The notes beneath the pieces are model-generated. The model was given only the letters and a program-made list of their open reading frames with translations, searched no databases and was not told the origin of the DNA. A DNA stretch of 64,000 nucleotides from Opisthorchis felineus (lineage: Eukaryota; Platyhelminthes; Trematoda; Opisthorchiida; Opisthorchiidae), in contig SJOL01001936.1 of assembly GCA_004794785.1 (NCBI GenBank), positions 43,931-107,930 of the forward strand, written 5' to 3'. A program made the translations under genes and the position numbers. This document shows positions 62,046-64,000 of the stretch, one piece after another; position 1 is the stretch's first letter; each line of letters begins with the position of its first letter.

Positions 62046-62560
62046 GTCATCATAATCATTGTCAGCTGTAAGAACGGCGTACATGCCGTACAGTGGTTGT
62101 ACAGTTTCGTTCACCGATGATTTGGGGAGGTGGGGTAGGTAGCTGTGCATTGGAGGCGGCAGCTAATAAATTGGTGCGTAAATACAGCACTGTCAAGTGG
62201 GGGAATTAGGAAGGGAGCTATGCATTGAAGGCAATAGCTTGGATGCACGAGCGCGATTGAGGGCGCGACTGGGCCATGTCTGACAATGTCTCTAACCATT
62301 GATGTGGCCCGTCTCGGGGTCCCCATCCAAGAAGACGGCAATGACCAGCGCAGCTGAGTTTGCTGGTAATGGCTTTTATACTTCGCTGCCAAGTCATTGT
62401 TTGACCGCCTCTGGCTCGTTCCCACCCTTCACGTGGCTGTGCGAAAAGAACCCTTCGAGGAAGTCAGTCGACTGGCATACGCAGCACGTGGCCAAGTCAG
62501 CGCAACCTATGCAGTGTGATCAGTTCATCTATCGAAGGTGAGTTATTTCTTCCGAATACC
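62046..62560 (-). mobile_element. RTE-type LINE 3' end, copy of 7.8-8.3 kb
   Basis: Strong DNA match to 7781-8290, including CCGTACAGTGGTT, TTCGTTCACCGATGATTTGG, GGTCCCCATCC and AGTGTGATCAGTTCATCTAT. It ends in ATCATAATCATTG near 62046, comparable to the GAT-rich tail. Confidence 0.85.
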
Positions 62561-63379
62561 AGTGAAGTGGTGCGACTAAAAACGCGATCGATATGCTTCG
62601 ACTAAGCTCGTTTGGTCGGTTAATCGGTGTTTACTGAGATTTTAACCGCAACCATTTAAAGAACCTAATCGTCACTTAAATCATCCACCAAATGGATATG
62701 TACTTTAGTAGGACAAACCAGTTGACACTTTGACTCAGAACCACAACCATAGCAAACATAAACCCTGAAACTGCAGAATTCTCCGTCCTAGATGGCAAGC
62801 TTCACTTCGAACACTGAAGGTAAAAAGACTCACTGTACTTCTGAAACATCATGTGAATTGCGTAGGTGGCGACAGTGTGCCTCAAGGTATGGAAGAAAGA
62901 GTGGGCACAACTTGTTCATGGTACAAACGAACTCCCACATAGCTTTTTCTCGGCCCATGTCTCCCAAAGCCGACCATTGTGCGCTGAAAGGTGACAGATA
63001 ATAAGTTTCGGACATAATTCATTTCCATTAATGAAATGTCCCGGTAAAAAAGAAACAAAACGAAAACTGAGAGTTTGAAAAAGAGGAATAATTGCATATC
63101 TTTCTAAACCTAAACCCAAATCTTCACGGTACCCAAAAGCTCAAACTTAGAGTATACATCCAGTGTTTTATCCCGAAGATTCAAATGAATTATGGCAAGA
63201 ACCCTGCACTGGACGAGAAAAATGAGGTGACTGGAGTAATCAAAGTACTAAAAAACGATAATAGTGTAACTCAAGTGTTTACGTTCTGACGCCTAGCTCA
63301 TGTGAACGGACAGGTTGCTCCACCGGAATCACACCGTCACGAACAGACTAGACCTTACCGTGGCGTGACGGTTTGCGCA

Positions 63380-64000
63380 CCTCAGCGATCCATTGGGCTT
63401 TGGTTGAGGACCCTAATCGTCCTCCTGTCTAGGTGTGGGCGCCCTGACAGCATCCCAGCCCTCGTACAACCATGACATTTACAGCTAACAATACTCTCAT
63501 GCCACATCGGCCGTCGCGTGGTGCCGTCAGCCGGGTCGCCTTACTCGCTGCATATAGCAGGGCGGGTAAACGAAAACAGGCTACTGTCGACGCCTCCCTT
63601 CTTTCTCTTTCACACACTCTCTTCCCCCCTCCCCACCCCATTAATAACTCTCTCCTTGTGGGCCCAGCACTTAGGACTGATGACTCCGTTTGTCTTGCAT
63701 CGGTTGTGCGTACATCTCCTCGTCACATGGCGCGTCAATGGACTTGCTTGGCATTGATGTGTGCTGTGTCTCAGAAACAAGAATTCAACATGCAAGCACA
63801 GTGGTTGAGCTAACAGCCTCATCACTCTCCACTCGCTTCCGGCTACACACCTCTGGTGATCCACAGGCTGCTGCGGCGGGATGTGCAGGGGTTGGTATCA
63901 TCCTAAGTCACCGAGCGGAAGTACCCTTGCTTGACTGGATACCTGTTGATAGTCGCCTCTGTGCGGTTCGTCTGGCAACGTCTGTGAAGGAGTCTCACAA
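63380..64000 (+). mobile_element. RTE-type LINE, 5' region and EN start, continuing past the window
   Basis: The 5' block starts near CCATTGGGCTTTGGTTGAGG (63390). The endonuclease begins at about 63918 in an open frame: EVPLLDWIPVDSRLCAVRLA then TSVKESHK at the right edge. This is the best-preserved EN start in the window, so the element may be more complete beyond base 64000. Confidence 0.8.

Noticed and set aside
1..64000. CRISPR arrays, bacterial operons or defence-like gene clusters
   Set aside because: No regularly spaced repeats, no ribosome-binding sites and no long uninterrupted reading frames. The genes have introns and the repeats are eukaryotic.

Overview
The window looks like nuclear DNA of a parasitic flatworm, either a trematode or a large-genome (diphyllobothriid-like) cestode. 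I infer this from four things: short conserved exons separated by kilobase introns, many decayed RTE-type and CR1/Jockey-type LINE fragments, a tRNA-derived SINE family, and hammerhead ribozyme motifs in repeats like those known from schistosomes. There are no bacterial-type operons, CRISPR arrays or rRNA genes. I cannot name the species.

Three host genes can be rebuilt from splice sites and protein similarity. (1) 1-16 kb, minus strand: the 5' half of a BTBD9 orthologue. Its three coding exons (15926-15573, 12154-11930, 3972-3744) join in frame into a BTB domain followed by the start of a BACK domain; the gene runs off the left edge. (2) 44.8-52.4 kb, minus strand: the 3' two-thirds of an ACBD3/GCP60 orthologue. 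Six exons have matching phases and end in the C-terminal GOLD domain; the acyl-CoA-binding exons were not found. (3) 26.76-30.36 kb, plus strand: a probable NIFK-like nucleolar RRM protein with a 30-nt micro-intron. One splice junction does not keep frame, so this model is tentative.

The rest is mostly repeats. RTE-type LINE pieces lie at 6.2, 7.8-11.2, 13.8-14.5, 16.7-18.1, 18.8-19.3, 28.7-29.9, 31.6-33.6, 34.2-34.7, 41.7-43.9, 46.2, 53.8-54.6, 62.0-62.6 and 63.4-64.0 kb; several end in (GAT)n tails. A second LINE family (CR1/Jockey-like) forms a mosaic at 18.6 and 20.1-25.3 kb in which its 3' end occurs four times. Seven copies of one tRNA-SINE were found, one of them cleanly inserted into an RTE LINE with a 9-bp target duplication.

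The most interesting non-coding signals are a hammerhead ribozyme with an intact core at 1797-1873 and a separate tRNA-like repeat family (36.9, 39.7, 58.4 and 58.8 kb) that carries decayed hammerheads with differing stem II sequences. I found no evidence for a new multi-gene system.
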